Below the pieces are notes generated by a model. That model was not told the DNA's origin. It saw only the letters and a program-made list of their open reading frames with translations, and ran no database searches. 64,000 bases of DNA, taken from Chitinophagales bacterium. GTDB lineage: Bacteria > Bacteroidota > Bacteroidia > Chitinophagales > Chitinophagaceae. Shown piece by piece: positions 11,484 to 21,546 of the stretch. Positions within the stretch are counted from its first letter, which is position 1. The number at the start of each line of letters is the position of its first letter. A program made the translations under genes and the position numbers. Location of the stretch: assembly GCA_015654595.1 (NCBI GenBank), contig JAATGQ010000146.1:54748-118747 (forward strand), written 5' to 3'.

Positions 11484-14138
11484 TTACTTGAAAATATCAT
11501 CCGACAGGTTTGTATTGACCGCAGCGGAGCCGACTTTGTAGGTGATCGTACCGCCGTTGCGCATGTCTTGTTGAGTAAACGGTATTTTTATACCGTTACC
11601 AATTACATTGTAGTCTCCAAACGCCATATGCGTAACATTTGGTGCATCCACATATTGCTGAACCTTGAAACCCGTTTTAGGATCATAAAAGTATTTCACC
11701 CTGATACCGTCCGGCTGGCTCACTGTGACCTGGTAGGCCAGCGCCCCATTCACGACATGGTATTGACTGTCAAGCTCCATTTTATATCCCGCCTGTGCAA
11801 AGGCAAGCTCTGGAAAGAGTTTAAAACGCGCCTTGGTCCTTGCTACTTCTTTGGCATCTGTAACATACTGCGTTCTATTCTGTTGGGTGACGGAAACGGA
11901 ATCTGAGAAGATAGCGATATGCGATGTCACCGTATTGGTTTCGGACTTTGATACTTCCTGCAGGAATTTACCGGACATTTTATATCGATTCACCTTTTTG
12001 AACACAGCTCCATCCACTGTATCATACAGGATAACAGTAAGATCTTTGATCGATCTGACCTTTTCTTCCCCTCCGACGGCATCAAAATAGGCCTTGACAA
12101 CGGTTTCGGCAGTAACCCCCTTGTCCATAGCGAAGCCGCTCAGCGCATTGTTTTCGGGGTTTACGTCCGGCAACACATGTGCGGGGTTTATCATAGCATA
12201 GACCAGTTTAGAGGTGGATTTAAAAGCAAAGGTCCATTTTCCTCCGCGCTGCCATATTTCAGCGGGCAGCTTTACCAGGGAGACCTTGCCATTCTCTTCT
12301 TTAATTTCCACGGTTGCCGGCAACGCCATCTTTTCGTTATTTACAAGAGTGATCAGTGCACCCTTTGACGGATCATTGTCAACATAAGCAATGTTCTTTA
12401 CCGCCTGGTCGAGCTTCCAGGTAGTATAGAACCATTCGTGCCAGAACCAGCTCAAATCCTCTCCGGCAGCATTGTCCATCGTATGGAAGAAGTCCAGGGG
12501 CTGGGGGTGTTTAAAAGCCCAACGTTTAATGTATGTGCGAAACGCATAGTCAAAACGCTTTTCGCCCAGGATCTCTTCTCTCAGAATAGTCAAACCCAAT
12601 GCGGGTTTATCATAAGCTGCATAGCCCAGGTAATTGGGCTGGATGACGTCGGGCGTACTCATGATCGCGTCAGCGCCATCGGAAAACATGCCAGGCGCCC
12701 ATCTCTCTGCGTCAGAAGGGCTCCAGTATTCGCCTTTATTAAAAACTTTGGTATCCACGCTATTGATAAAGGTGTTAAACCCTTCGTCCATCCAGGCGTA
12801 TTTACGCTCGTTGGAACCAACGATCATCGGAAACCAGTTATGACCGAATTCGTGATTGGTCACCTCCCACAACTCCCCGCTCTTGGCTTCAGAACCACAG
12901 AAAACAATACCTGGATATTCCATACCGCCTACGATACCAGCCACATTGGTGGCAACTTTGTACGTATATTCAAACCATTCCGTGGAATACAGCTCAATAC
13001 AATTTTTTACGTACTCGGTGCTTCGGCTCCAGGCGTCCTGGCCCTTGGCTTCAACAGGATAAACCGATTGAGCCAGCACCTTTTTGCCGTTCGGCAGGTT
13101 GATGCGTGCCGCATCCCAGATAAAGGCCCTGGACGCCGCCCACGACACGTCACGGGCATTCTGCGTGAAGAAATGCCAGGTAAGGCTGGCCTTTCCCGGG
13201 TAAAAGCTCTTGTTATTCACATCGGCAGAGTCTTTTATCATCACCGTCTTATCGCTGTTGCGAGCCGCGGCCAAACGCTGCTGAACGGCAGGCGTATAGA
13301 CTTCAGCAGGATTCAGCAATTCACCGGAACCTACTACAACCATATTCGCCGGCGCAGTAATCGTGTAATCGAAATCGCCATACTCGAGATAGAACTCCGA
13401 AGCTCCCATGTAAGGAATAGTATTCCAGCCGCTGACATCATCGTACACCTCCATGCGCGGGTACCATTGAGCTATCTCGTAGATCCAGCCATCCTGGTAC
13501 TGTTTGCGCCCCATACGATCAGTGCCGTATTCCGGAACCTTAAACCCATACTCAATTTTTATTTGCAGCCTGGCGCCGTTGGCATGCAAAGTATCCTTTA
13601 GCTTTATCTGCATCCTTGTATCCGTAACCAGGTAGTCAGCAGCTTCGCTTTTGCCATTGCGGATGATCGAAACGGATTTTATTTCGTCACCGTTTGTAAA
13701 GGCTTTATTGTTAAATCGTCCGCTTTGTACCGGTGAGGTTGCTTCCGCACGGGAGTCTTCCCGGTAAATATTCTGATCAAGTTGCAGCCACATACAATCG
13801 AGCCCATCGGGGCTGTTGTTAGTGTAGGTAATCGTCACAGCTCCGTCGATCGTATGACTGGCAGTGTCCAGCTTTACATTCAGCTTATAATCCGCCCGGT
13901 TTTGCCAGTATTTAGGGCCGGGGGCTCCATTACCATCTCTCAGCAATGGACCGCTTGCCGGATAAAAGGTTGGAGGAAATACCTCATGCTGATCATAGGT
14001 CGAATTGGTAGTCTGCGCAAATAGAGTCGAAGCAAAAATGCATGCAGACAGGCTTAGCGTTAGTTTTTGTAAAGTCATCATGGTGAATTTAAAGGTCATG
14101 GATAATTGCGTTGGTCTATAAGTTAAATTGTTTTTCAA
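11484..14138 (-). CDS. M1 family metallopeptidase with C-terminal extension
   Basis: [27 protein letters not shown] (HExxH...E); extra ~210 aa C-terminal domain; real start may be an internal Met nearer the signal peptide ([23 protein letters not shown]). Confidence 0.88.
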   Translation of the reverse strand: MKNNLTYRPTQLSMTFKFTMMTLQKLTLSLSACIFASTLFAQTTNSTYDQHEVFPPTFYPASGPLLRDGNGAPGPKYWQNRADYKLNVKLDTASHTIDGAVTITYTNNSPDGLDCMWLQLDQNIYREDSRAEATSPVQSGRFNNKAFTNGDEIKSVSIIRNGKSEAADYLVTDTRMQIKLKDTLHANGARLQIKIEYGFKVPEYGTDRMGRKQYQDGWIYEIAQWYPRMEVYDDVSGWNTIPYMGASEFYLEYGDFDYTITAPANMVVVGSGELLNPAEVYTPAVQQRLAAARNSDKTVMIKDSADVNNKSFYPGKASLTWHFFTQNARDVSWAASRAFIWDAARINLPNGKKVLAQSVYPVEAKGQDAWSRSTEYVKNCIELYSTEWFEYTYKVATNVAGIVGGMEYPGIVFCGSEAKSGELWEVTNHEFGHNWFPMIVGSNERKYAWMDEGFNTFINSVDTKVFNKGEYWSPSDAERWAPGMFSDGADAIMSTPDVIQPNYLGYAAYDKPALGLTILREEILGEKRFDYAFRTYIKRWAFKHPQPLDFFHTMDNAAGEDLSWFWHEWFYTTWKLDQAVKNIAYVDNDPSKGALITLVNNEKMALPATVEIKEENGKVSLVKLPAEIWQRGGKWTFAFKSTSKLVYAMINPAHVLPDVNPENNALSGFAMDKGVTAETVVKAYFDAVGGEEKVRSIKDLTVILYDTVDGAVFKKVNRYKMSGKFLQEVSKSETNTVTSHIAIFSDSVSVTQQNRTQYVTDAKEVARTKARFKLFPELAFAQAGYKMELDSQYHVVNGALAYQVTVSQPDGIRVKYFYDPKTGFKVQQYVDAPNVTHMAFGDYNVIGNGIKIPFTQQDMRNGGTITYKVGSAAVNTNLSDDIFK

Positions 14139-14144
14139 CGAAAT

Positions 14145-15362
14145 TTATTCGTGATAGATATAGATCTCCACCCTTCTGTTGAGATCCGCGGTTGGGAATT
14201 TTTTTGAGATCCCTCTTCCTTCTGGCTCGAGCAGCGTAGGAGAAATGTCAAACTCGGACGATAAGAGTTTGGCTATTTCCTGGGCCCTTTTTTGGGAAAG
14301 AGCCAGGTTGTAAGCTTCCGATCCTGCATCATCCGTAAATCCTATAATCTGTATCCTCTCTATTCCGGGCCTTGTCAAAAGACTTCGATATCGTTGCAGC
14401 GTATCCGGATTTTTTACCAGGTATTTGTCGAAGTCGAAATGGATATCACGAATGACGATGGTGTCGGTCTTCAGAGGAGGCGCTGGCAGGCTCGGCTTCT
14501 CTATTGTTCTGCGGGGTTCTGGTCCGAACAGGGGGTCGTCAATAGGGTTATTGGGAGTCCGTCGCCGAGGAGTATTCACCTCCTCCCTGCTGGTATCGGA
14601 CTTGGGAATTTCGATACTGGAGTTGGGTCGAAGTGTCCGACGCTTTTGAGAATGCCGCCAGATAATGGAGTAAAGAGAGTCTTTTACCTTTTCATAGTTG
14701 GCGCAGATGAGACCATCCAGCGGTGTGACAGCAATATCATCCACAAGGACCAGAATGGTTTCGGTCGAGCCGCGCAGCTGTATTATACTGGCGTTTGCAG
14801 CCTGGCTAAAATTGCCCACGATCAGGATAGACGCATTGCTGGAAGGAATAAACTCTTTTGAAATTTCAAACCAGCCATTATTCAAATCTTTGATTGCCGC
14901 ATCTGTGAAGGAAAGATAATGCCGGGGTTGCAGGATGGAGTCTCCCTGAACAAATATGAAGCGGTCCGTGAACCATACCCCTATATCTTCCAGCTTAGGA
15001 GGAGTTTGGCTAAGCTCGGGAGGGTCAGCTGGATTGGCAACTCTTAAGCTGACTTTATACCGCTGGCCAGGCTGAAGCGGGCACAATAACATGGTTTCCC
15101 AATATTGCCTGTTGGGTGTTTCTCCACTGGCGGCGATCATCCGCAGATGGCGGCTGCCTGTAGCGGACGGATAGAGCGGGTAATAGCCGGTTGTGAACTT
15201 CCTGCTTAAAAAGAACCAGGCGGAAGGACTGCAGGGCTGGCCATATTCTGCACAGGTGTTGACGTCTTCGAAGGAAGGGTTGGCAACCAGGTTCTGCGCT
15301 TTGGCGGCCTGTAGAAACAGAAAAGCGATCAGGCAGCATATATGCCGGGTAATCAATTGCAT
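14145..15362 (-). CDS. OmpA family outer-membrane protein
   Basis: Signal peptide; C-terminal IHFDFDKYLVKNPDTLQRY...IIGFTDDAGSEAYNLALSQKRAQEIAKLL...GRGISKKFPTADLNRRVEI. Confidence 0.88.
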   Translation of the reverse strand: MQLITRHICCLIAFLFLQAAKAQNLVANPSFEDVNTCAEYGQPCSPSAWFFLSRKFTTGYYPLYPSATGSRHLRMIAASGETPNRQYWETMLLCPLQPGQRYKVSLRVANPADPPELSQTPPKLEDIGVWFTDRFIFVQGDSILQPRHYLSFTDAAIKDLNNGWFEISKEFIPSSNASILIVGNFSQAANASIIQLRGSTETILVLVDDIAVTPLDGLICANYEKVKDSLYSIIWRHSQKRRTLRPNSSIEIPKSDTSREEVNTPRRRTPNNPIDDPLFGPEPRRTIEKPSLPAPPLKTDTIVIRDIHFDFDKYLVKNPDTLQRYRSLLTRPGIERIQIIGFTDDAGSEAYNLALSQKRAQEIAKLLSSEFDISPTLLEPEGRGISKKFPTADLNRRVEIYIYHE

Positions 15363-15529
15363 CTTAAGGCGTCAATACGGGTTTCCCGGAATCCCAACCG
15401 TTCGGGCAGCGTAGTGAATTTAAAGGTCATACGACTAACAGTGTTGTTGGACAAGTTAAGCTCTTTTTCCTTGTTTTTCAGTGACCAACACCAAGTTTTT
15501 TTTGACGCCGACGAGGTTTGTCAGCTTCA

Positions 15530-16222
15530 TCACAGTATCCCCAGCCGGTCGCGCAGCGAATCGCGGTAGGTACTGCCAATAGGGATCTTCTCCCCGTTTA
15601 CCATCAGCTGATGAACTTCGATCATGCTGATATGCCGGATCCCCACCACATAAGACTTATGTACCCGGACAAAATCCGCCTCCGGTACAAGATCAAAGAT
15701 ATCACCCATATTTTCACGGATCAATATATTACCCTCCTTCCGATGAACGGTAATATAATTACCGTCTTTTTCAAGGTACAGGATCTCGCTCACCTTAACC
15801 CGATAAGTCTGCGGTCCGCTTTTAATAAATACAATAGGATCTCCATCGGGAATGGCGGCATTCTTTGACGACAATGCCGCTGCGGCCTTATTGACAGCCA
15901 TAAGGAAGCGCTCAAAAGTTACAGGCTTCAGCAGATAATCCAGGGCGTTCAGCTCATAACTCTCCACGGCGTATTGGCTGTAGGCGGTAGTGAAAATGAT
16001 CAGCGGTCGTGGCGACAAGGTTTGCAGCAGCTGCATTCCGCTGATATCCGGCATATTGATGTCGAGGAAGATCAGGTCGACTCTTTCCCGGTTGAGTAAC
16101 TCTATCGCCTTCAGCGGCTCACGAAAGGTTGCCTTGAGACTGACTAAACTGATCCTTTGGCAATATCGTTCTATCACCTCCAGCGCCTTGGGTTCATCGT
16201 CAACGGCTATGCAGGTCATCAT
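15530..16222 (-). CDS. LytTR family response regulator
   Basis: Receiver (AVDDEPKALEVIERY, LIFLDINMPDISG) plus LytTR domain (YLEKDGNYITVHRKEG, FVRVHKSYVV). Confidence 0.92.
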   Translation of the reverse strand: MMTCIAVDDEPKALEVIERYCQRISLVSLKATFREPLKAIELLNRERVDLIFLDINMPDISGMQLLQTLSPRPLIIFTTAYSQYAVESYELNALDYLLKPVTFERFLMAVNKAAAALSSKNAAIPDGDPIVFIKSGPQTYRVKVSEILYLEKDGNYITVHRKEGNILIRENMGDIFDLVPEADFVRVHKSYVVGIRHISMIEVHQLMVNGEKIPIGSTYRDSLRDRLGIL

Positions 16223-17418
16223 GACAGATCTATTTCGAGTTTAACCATAAACTTCCCGTCTTCATTCCTAATAGTCAGCTGGTGTTTGCCAGGGTAAACC
16301 AGCTCCAGCCTTCGCTTTACATTTTCCAGGCCGATACCGCTTATTTCCATTTCCATTTTTCTGATAGAACTATGATCTTCGTTCACACAGCTAAAGTTAA
16401 GTTTTTGACCGGAAACGACTAGGGCTATTTGTATTGCCGCCGTTTGCCCTATGGCAACTCCGTGCTTAAAGGCATTTTCCACAAAAGGAATAAAGAGCAT
16501 AGGTGCGACATGGATATCAGCGATCTTTCCCTTGCATTCAAACGTCACTATTACTTCCTCTTCGGCATAACGCAATTTGTTTAGGGTTATACATTCTTCC
16601 AGGTAAGTGATCTCTTTGCTAAGGGGAACATTTTCTTCATTGCTGTCGTAAAGCATATAGCGCATCATCCCCGAAAGTTTTGAAATACCATCGGCAAGCT
16701 CATCGTTTCCTTTCCCTTGCGCCATCGAGAAGAGGTTATTGAGCGTATTGAACAGAAAATGGGGATTGATCTGCGACTTGAGGAACTTGATCTCGGTACT
16801 TAACTGGTTTGCCTGCAGCTGGGTCTGGATAAGTTCGCTCTTCGCCCATTCTTTCAGAAAGAAATAGGCGACGGCGATACCCTGTATGACGAGGAAAGCC
16901 AGCAGTATGATTGGCTGTATTTGCTGCCAGTCATTGATCGTGAAGCTGATAGCATCGATATGCCCATGGGGAACAGGCCCATGGGGCCCTGGAAATGCGT
17001 CGTCCTTTATTACGTGGTCCATACGTCTGCTCGAGTCGACGACACCAGGCGGGGGTTCGGGAACCGGGTTCGCCTGATAAAACAGGGGACCGGCAATAAA
17101 ATAATTGGCGCCGAATACCATCATAAGCCACCCTGCGCAAATTACCAGCCGGACAACGCTATTCTTATACCGGATGACTTTCGGAAACACCCAAAATACA
17201 TTACTATAAAAAAGCGCCGCAAGGAAAAGCAGGATAATATACACATAGGCGGAGATGGGTTTTTCGCCTAACCTATCCCTGGTTAGAACTCCTCCAAAAT
17301 AATGCGCTAATCTATGAATATGCGAACTATTTATCGAAGTAAGCACGTATAAAACGCCTGCCCAGAAAACCAGGTGGAGCAATACTTCTATCCAAAGTCC
17401 TTTTTTGGCTGATGGCAT
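16219..17418 (-). CDS. LytS-like sensor histidine kinase
   Basis: LKSQINPHFLFNTLNNLFSMAQ, VPMLFIPFVENAFKHGV; 4-bp overlap with the response regulator. Confidence 0.9.
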   Translation of the reverse strand: MPSAKKGLWIEVLLHLVFWAGVLYVLTSINSSHIHRLAHYFGGVLTRDRLGEKPISAYVYIILLFLAALFYSNVFWVFPKVIRYKNSVVRLVICAGWLMMVFGANYFIAGPLFYQANPVPEPPPGVVDSSRRMDHVIKDDAFPGPHGPVPHGHIDAISFTINDWQQIQPIILLAFLVIQGIAVAYFFLKEWAKSELIQTQLQANQLSTEIKFLKSQINPHFLFNTLNNLFSMAQGKGNDELADGISKLSGMMRYMLYDSNEENVPLSKEITYLEECITLNKLRYAEEEVIVTFECKGKIADIHVAPMLFIPFVENAFKHGVAIGQTAAIQIALVVSGQKLNFSCVNEDHSSIRKMEMEISGIGLENVKRRLELVYPGKHQLTIRNEDGKFMVKLEIDLS

Positions 17419-17423
17419 AGGAA

Positions 17424-17453
17424 CAAAGGTAAAATATCACGCTTACCATCAAA
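17424..17453 (-). promoter_or_regulatory. Bacteroidota promoter abutting the histidine kinase start codon
   Basis: Minus strand TTTG-N18-TACCTTTG-N5-ATG. Confidence 0.65.
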
Positions 17454-17614
17454 ATATCAGGTGGTCAACCAGCCGGATTTGCGTCCAAACGAGGCTTTTT
17501 TGAAATCCCGGATAACAAAAAAAGGGGCTTCCCACCTTCCAGACAGGTTTTCATACCAAAGTTTTCGGAGACTGGCTTCCCGGAAATAGTATTGTTTCCA
17601 AAATAACAACAACT

Positions 17615-18532
17615 ATGAAAAGGCAATTACTACTATTGACCGTCATCTTACTGACTATCTTTATCCGCGCTAGAGCTCAAAAGCCCGATACAGCGTGGTT
17701 GATGATTCATTATAAATTCACCCATGTAAGGGATACCACGAACCCGACGCATCCTTACACGGAAAATATGGTGATATTCATAGGCAAGAATGCGAGTGTC
17801 TATAGAAGTTACGACGGCCTGGCAGCAGATCAGCAGTTTAAAAAGGCCTGGGCCGAAGCAGTAGCGAGCAGCCCCGATGGGCGTGCCAGGATCAACCGAA
17901 TGGGTGCAGGTTCCTCCACCCGATATTATCAGTATCCGGGTGAGCAGAAATTGCTCACGAAAGAGAGCCTGATGATAAACGACTATCTGATCGAAAGCCC
18001 TATGCCCGTTGTAGAATGGAAGATCAGCAGCGACACGGCAAGTTTTGGCGGACTGCACTGCCAGAAAGCTACAGGACATTTCAAGGGCAGGGATTACATT
18101 GTATGGTTTTGCCCCGACCTTCCGGTACATACGGGCCCATGGAAACTCAACGGCTTACCGGGAGTAATCGTAGACGCCCATGACACGAAGAACGAAGTAT
18201 TATTCAAGTTTGACGGGGCGGAGAAAACAATTCCATCCTTGCTGAAGAGCCAGGCAGCAGGAGACAATACAGAGGAAAAAGATCAGCCCCCGATATTGAG
18301 AGGTCTGAATGAAGATCCGAATCTGATAATCCCCCCGTCTTCCCTGATCAAAACCACGCAGAAAGAATTTGATAAACTGCGGATTGCAATGCAAAAGGAT
18401 CCCGCAGCATTTGCCCAGGCTATTAATGCCACTAGTAGTCAGGGCGATGGCCCCAAAATGGATCATGTCGTGGTTGGCCCGAAGCGTAGCGGTCCCGTCA
18501 TCAATAACCCGATAGAACTGGCCGAAAAATGA
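17615..18532 (+). CDS. GLPGLI family protein
   Basis: Signal peptide; contains GPWKLNGLPGVIVDA. Confidence 0.9.
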   Translation: MKRQLLLLTVILLTIFIRARAQKPDTAWLMIHYKFTHVRDTTNPTHPYTENMVIFIGKNASVYRSYDGLAADQQFKKAWAEAVASSPDGRARINRMGAGSSTRYYQYPGEQKLLTKESLMINDYLIESPMPVVEWKISSDTASFGGLHCQKATGHFKGRDYIVWFCPDLPVHTGPWKLNGLPGVIVDAHDTKNEVLFKFDGAEKTIPSLLKSQAAGDNTEEKDQPPILRGLNEDPNLIIPPSSLIKTTQKEFDKLRIAMQKDPAAFAQAINATSSQGDGPKMDHVVVGPKRSGPVINNPIELAEK

Positions 18533-21207
18533 AAATCAGTTCTTTAAAAACGCTGGCTCTGCTGACTATCGCCTTATTCCTTTCGATCACAGGCAGCTCG
18601 CAAAACGTAAAAGGAGCGGTAAAAGACAGCGCAGGGAAGGCGGTTCCCTTTGCAAGCATCAATCTAAAAAACTCTCTTACCCATAGTATTATCGGTTATA
18701 CTGTTACGAATGCCAGCGGCGCCTATAATTTATCGATCCCTCCTGATACGCCTTTAGGACGCCTGGAAATAGAAGTAACGAGCATAGGTTATAAAACCCA
18801 GAGCAGACCGATAACAGACTTCCACCTTGCCTACGATTTCACATTGGGCGTTTCGGCGAACCAGCTAAAATCCGTAGAGATCAAAAGCAGCAGACCGGTC
18901 TTGAGAACGCATGGCGATACACTCGGTTATAAGGTATCCGATTTTACAAGTCCACAAGACAGGGTGATTGGAGACGTCCTAAAAAAACTACCGGGAATAA
19001 CGGTCAGTTCGGATGGAACGATCCTTTATAATAACAAGCCGATCTCAAATCTTTATATCAACGGCGATAACCTGCTGGATGATAAATATTCTATTGCCAC
19101 TACCACTATTCCACACAGCATCGTCGAACAGATACAGGTCATACAAAACGATCAGCCAGTCAAAGTACTGCAAAATAAGGTGATGAGCGATAATGTAGCT
19201 TTGAACCTGACCATAAAAAAAGGCGCAAAGATGCAGGCGCTTGGGCAGGAGAGCTTAGGCGCGGGCCTGCCCCATAATTATGACGTTGACGTAAATGCGA
19301 TGGTATTTAAAGACAATTTCAAAGGCATTAATTACCTGAAAGGCAACAATACGGGATATGACCTGCAACAGGAATTGGATGCCCATAATTTGAGCAGCTA
19401 CGAGCAGCTTATCGATAATTCTATACCGCCTGCACTGCTATCTCTCGGTACAGTAAACAACCCGGCTTTATCGCGTGACAGGTATCTGTTCAATCAATCC
19501 GGGCTTCTCAACCTCAATAACCTGGTCAAATTACACAACAGCGTACAGTTGAGAGTAAATGCCTGGTATTTCCATGATAACCAACGGCAGGATTTCAATC
19601 AGCAGAGCAGCATCTTCTTACCCGGCGATACCGTCCAGTACAATGAGACGCAGCACAACCGTTTTCGTCCCGATATCCTGCACACCCAATTTACGCTGAA
19701 CATCAACAGGGACAAGTATTATCTTAATGACGCTTTCGTACTGGAAAATAACCGGGCCGCCTATCACTCCTATCTGAACACCAACGGCTCTGCAGTAAGC
19801 CAGGTATTTCATGATAACCAGTCGAGCTTCTCCAATGAATTTAACGGGATAAGGTCCCTGAAGTCGCATGCGGTCATTCAGGCCTACTCCTATATCAGTC
19901 ATTCGTCGGAACCTGAGAAGAGGAGCATTGGCCCCGACTATGAACCAGCAGTTTTTAATTCAGGCAACCAGTATAGCCAATTGATACAAACCGTAAATAT
20001 ACCAACCTGGTACACCACTAATTATATGTCGCTAAAGTTCCCCTCCAACTTTATTACGCAAAGTTTCCGAGCGGGTTTCAGCGTTCAATCCCAAACACTC
20101 GCCTCAGACCTCAACCTGGCACAGGTCAATAAGGAGCTGACCCCGGAATCGGATAGTTCAACGAATCATTTGAACTGGACCAGGACGAAAATATATGCGG
20201 CTGCAGACTACGACTTGCCTGGAACTATCCTGCAGGCAAATCTTAGCTTGCCGCTCAGCCTGCAGCAGATCGATTATTCCGACAACCGCTATTCCCTGGA
20301 CAACCAGTTGACACGTTTGTACTTTAATCCCCAGTTTAGAGTGAAATATCAGGTTGGCATCGAAAATTATCTTTTCCTCTCCTACAATTATCGCAATGAG
20401 ACAGGCGCCATAGAAGATATTTACCAGGGCTATGTCTTGAAGGACTACCGGACGCTTTATGCCAACAGCGCCGATCTGACTGAAAAGCAAGACCAGCATG
20501 CCGCAGCCGGATTCAGCTACCGAAAATCGCTGATCATGCTATTCGCCAGCCTGAATATCAGTTATGACCATATCACTGCAAATAAGATTGCCTCCGAGAT
20601 CGTCACTAACAACCTACAGCAGCAGGTCATGCTGCCTTATTCCAATACAACCGGCTCATGGACGGTCAGCAGCACGGTGAGCAAATATTCCTTTCCTTTG
20701 AAAACCACTTTCAGCATCGGCATGCAATGGCAAAACGCAAGATCAGTGCAGGTGCAGAATGATCAATTATTGCCTTTCAACACCATCAGCAAAACTGGCT
20801 CCTTTGGCGCCGATACAAAACCAGGCGACCATCTGATTATTGACTATAAAGCCACCCTCGGCCAGACATCCAGTCATTCAGCCGTAGAAGCATCGGCTAA
20901 TCATATCGACCAGGTACAGCAGCAGCTTTCGCTGGAATACAATCCCCTGACCCTTCTGCAATTTAAGTTGTCGGGCGAGCATTACTTTACCCGACAGGAG
21001 GGCAGCCCCGACCTCAAGTACTTTTTTGCCGATGCTTCGGCGAAGTTCAGAGTAAGTAAATGGAAAACCACCTTCGAGCTCAGCGCGGTGAATTTTTTGG
21101 ATACAAGAACCTACAGGGCTCTTAATCTCTCAGCCAATACGTTTATCGCCAGCTCATACGCCTTGCCAGGGCGGATTGTTCTATTAAAGGCGATGTTTAA
21201 TCTCTGA
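18529..21207 (+). CDS. TonB-dependent-receptor-like outer-membrane protein with carboxypeptidase-regulatory-like N-domain
   Basis: GAVKDSAGKAVPFASINLKNS; DVLKKLPGITVSSDGTILYNNKPISNLYINGDNLL plug; 4-bp overlap with GLPGLI gene. Confidence 0.85.
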   Translation: MKISSLKTLALLTIALFLSITGSSQNVKGAVKDSAGKAVPFASINLKNSLTHSIIGYTVTNASGAYNLSIPPDTPLGRLEIEVTSIGYKTQSRPITDFHLAYDFTLGVSANQLKSVEIKSSRPVLRTHGDTLGYKVSDFTSPQDRVIGDVLKKLPGITVSSDGTILYNNKPISNLYINGDNLLDDKYSIATTTIPHSIVEQIQVIQNDQPVKVLQNKVMSDNVALNLTIKKGAKMQALGQESLGAGLPHNYDVDVNAMVFKDNFKGINYLKGNNTGYDLQQELDAHNLSSYEQLIDNSIPPALLSLGTVNNPALSRDRYLFNQSGLLNLNNLVKLHNSVQLRVNAWYFHDNQRQDFNQQSSIFLPGDTVQYNETQHNRFRPDILHTQFTLNINRDKYYLNDAFVLENNRAAYHSYLNTNGSAVSQVFHDNQSSFSNEFNGIRSLKSHAVIQAYSYISHSSEPEKRSIGPDYEPAVFNSGNQYSQLIQTVNIPTWYTTNYMSLKFPSNFITQSFRAGFSVQSQTLASDLNLAQVNKELTPESDSSTNHLNWTRTKIYAAADYDLPGTILQANLSLPLSLQQIDYSDNRYSLDNQLTRLYFNPQFRVKYQVGIENYLFLSYNYRNETGAIEDIYQGYVLKDYRTLYANSADLTEKQDQHAAAGFSYRKSLIMLFASLNISYDHITANKIASEIVTNNLQQQVMLPYSNTTGSWTVSSTVSKYSFPLKTTFSIGMQWQNARSVQVQNDQLLPFNTISKTGSFGADTKPGDHLIIDYKATLGQTSSHSAVEASANHIDQVQQQLSLEYNPLTLLQFKLSGEHYFTRQEGSPDLKYFFADASAKFRVSKWKTTFELSAVNFLDTRTYRALNLSANTFIASSYALPGRIVLLKAMFNL

Positions 21208-21226
21208 TGGCTCAGGCAATAAAAAA

Positions 21227-21250
21227 GGACCGCATAAATGCGGCCCTTTT
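21227..21250 (+). terminator. Intrinsic terminator
   Basis: GGaCCGCAT-AA-ATGCGGcCC-TTTT. Confidence 0.7.
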
Positions 21251-21256
21251 GCCTGG

Positions 21257-21330
21257 TAGCGAGATCGGGAGTTGAACCCGAGACCTCCGGGTTATGAATC
21301 CGACGCTCTAACCATCTGAGCTATCTCGCC
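21257..21330 (-). tRNA. tRNA-Met (anticodon CAT); CCA apparently encoded at 21254-21256
   Basis: Minus strand GGCGAGATAGCTCAGATGGTTAGAGCGTCGGATTCATAACCCGGAGGTCTCGGGTTCAACTCCCGATCTCGCTA-CCA; cloverleaf arms identifiable. Ile2 (CAU, lysidine) not excluded. Confidence 0.92.
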
Positions 21331-21546
21331 AAATAAATCACTTCACAAACGCCCTCTCCTCACAAATGGGTTGCAAAAATAGAGAAAAAACCCTGACACC
21401 CCAAAATTGACATGAAAATTATTCTGATCCCCTAATCACCGCCCCCAGCGGATGGGACTAAATCGTTCGGTCCTTTCATCCGCTCCAACCATTCAAAAAA
21501 AATCCATTATCTTGGGTTTTTGGGTCCAAAATCACGCAAAACTAAC

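Noticed and set aside
12438-13601. 387-aa plus-strand ORF
   Set aside because: Lies entirely antisense to the M1 peptidase gene; no recognisable family; shadow ORF from codon bias
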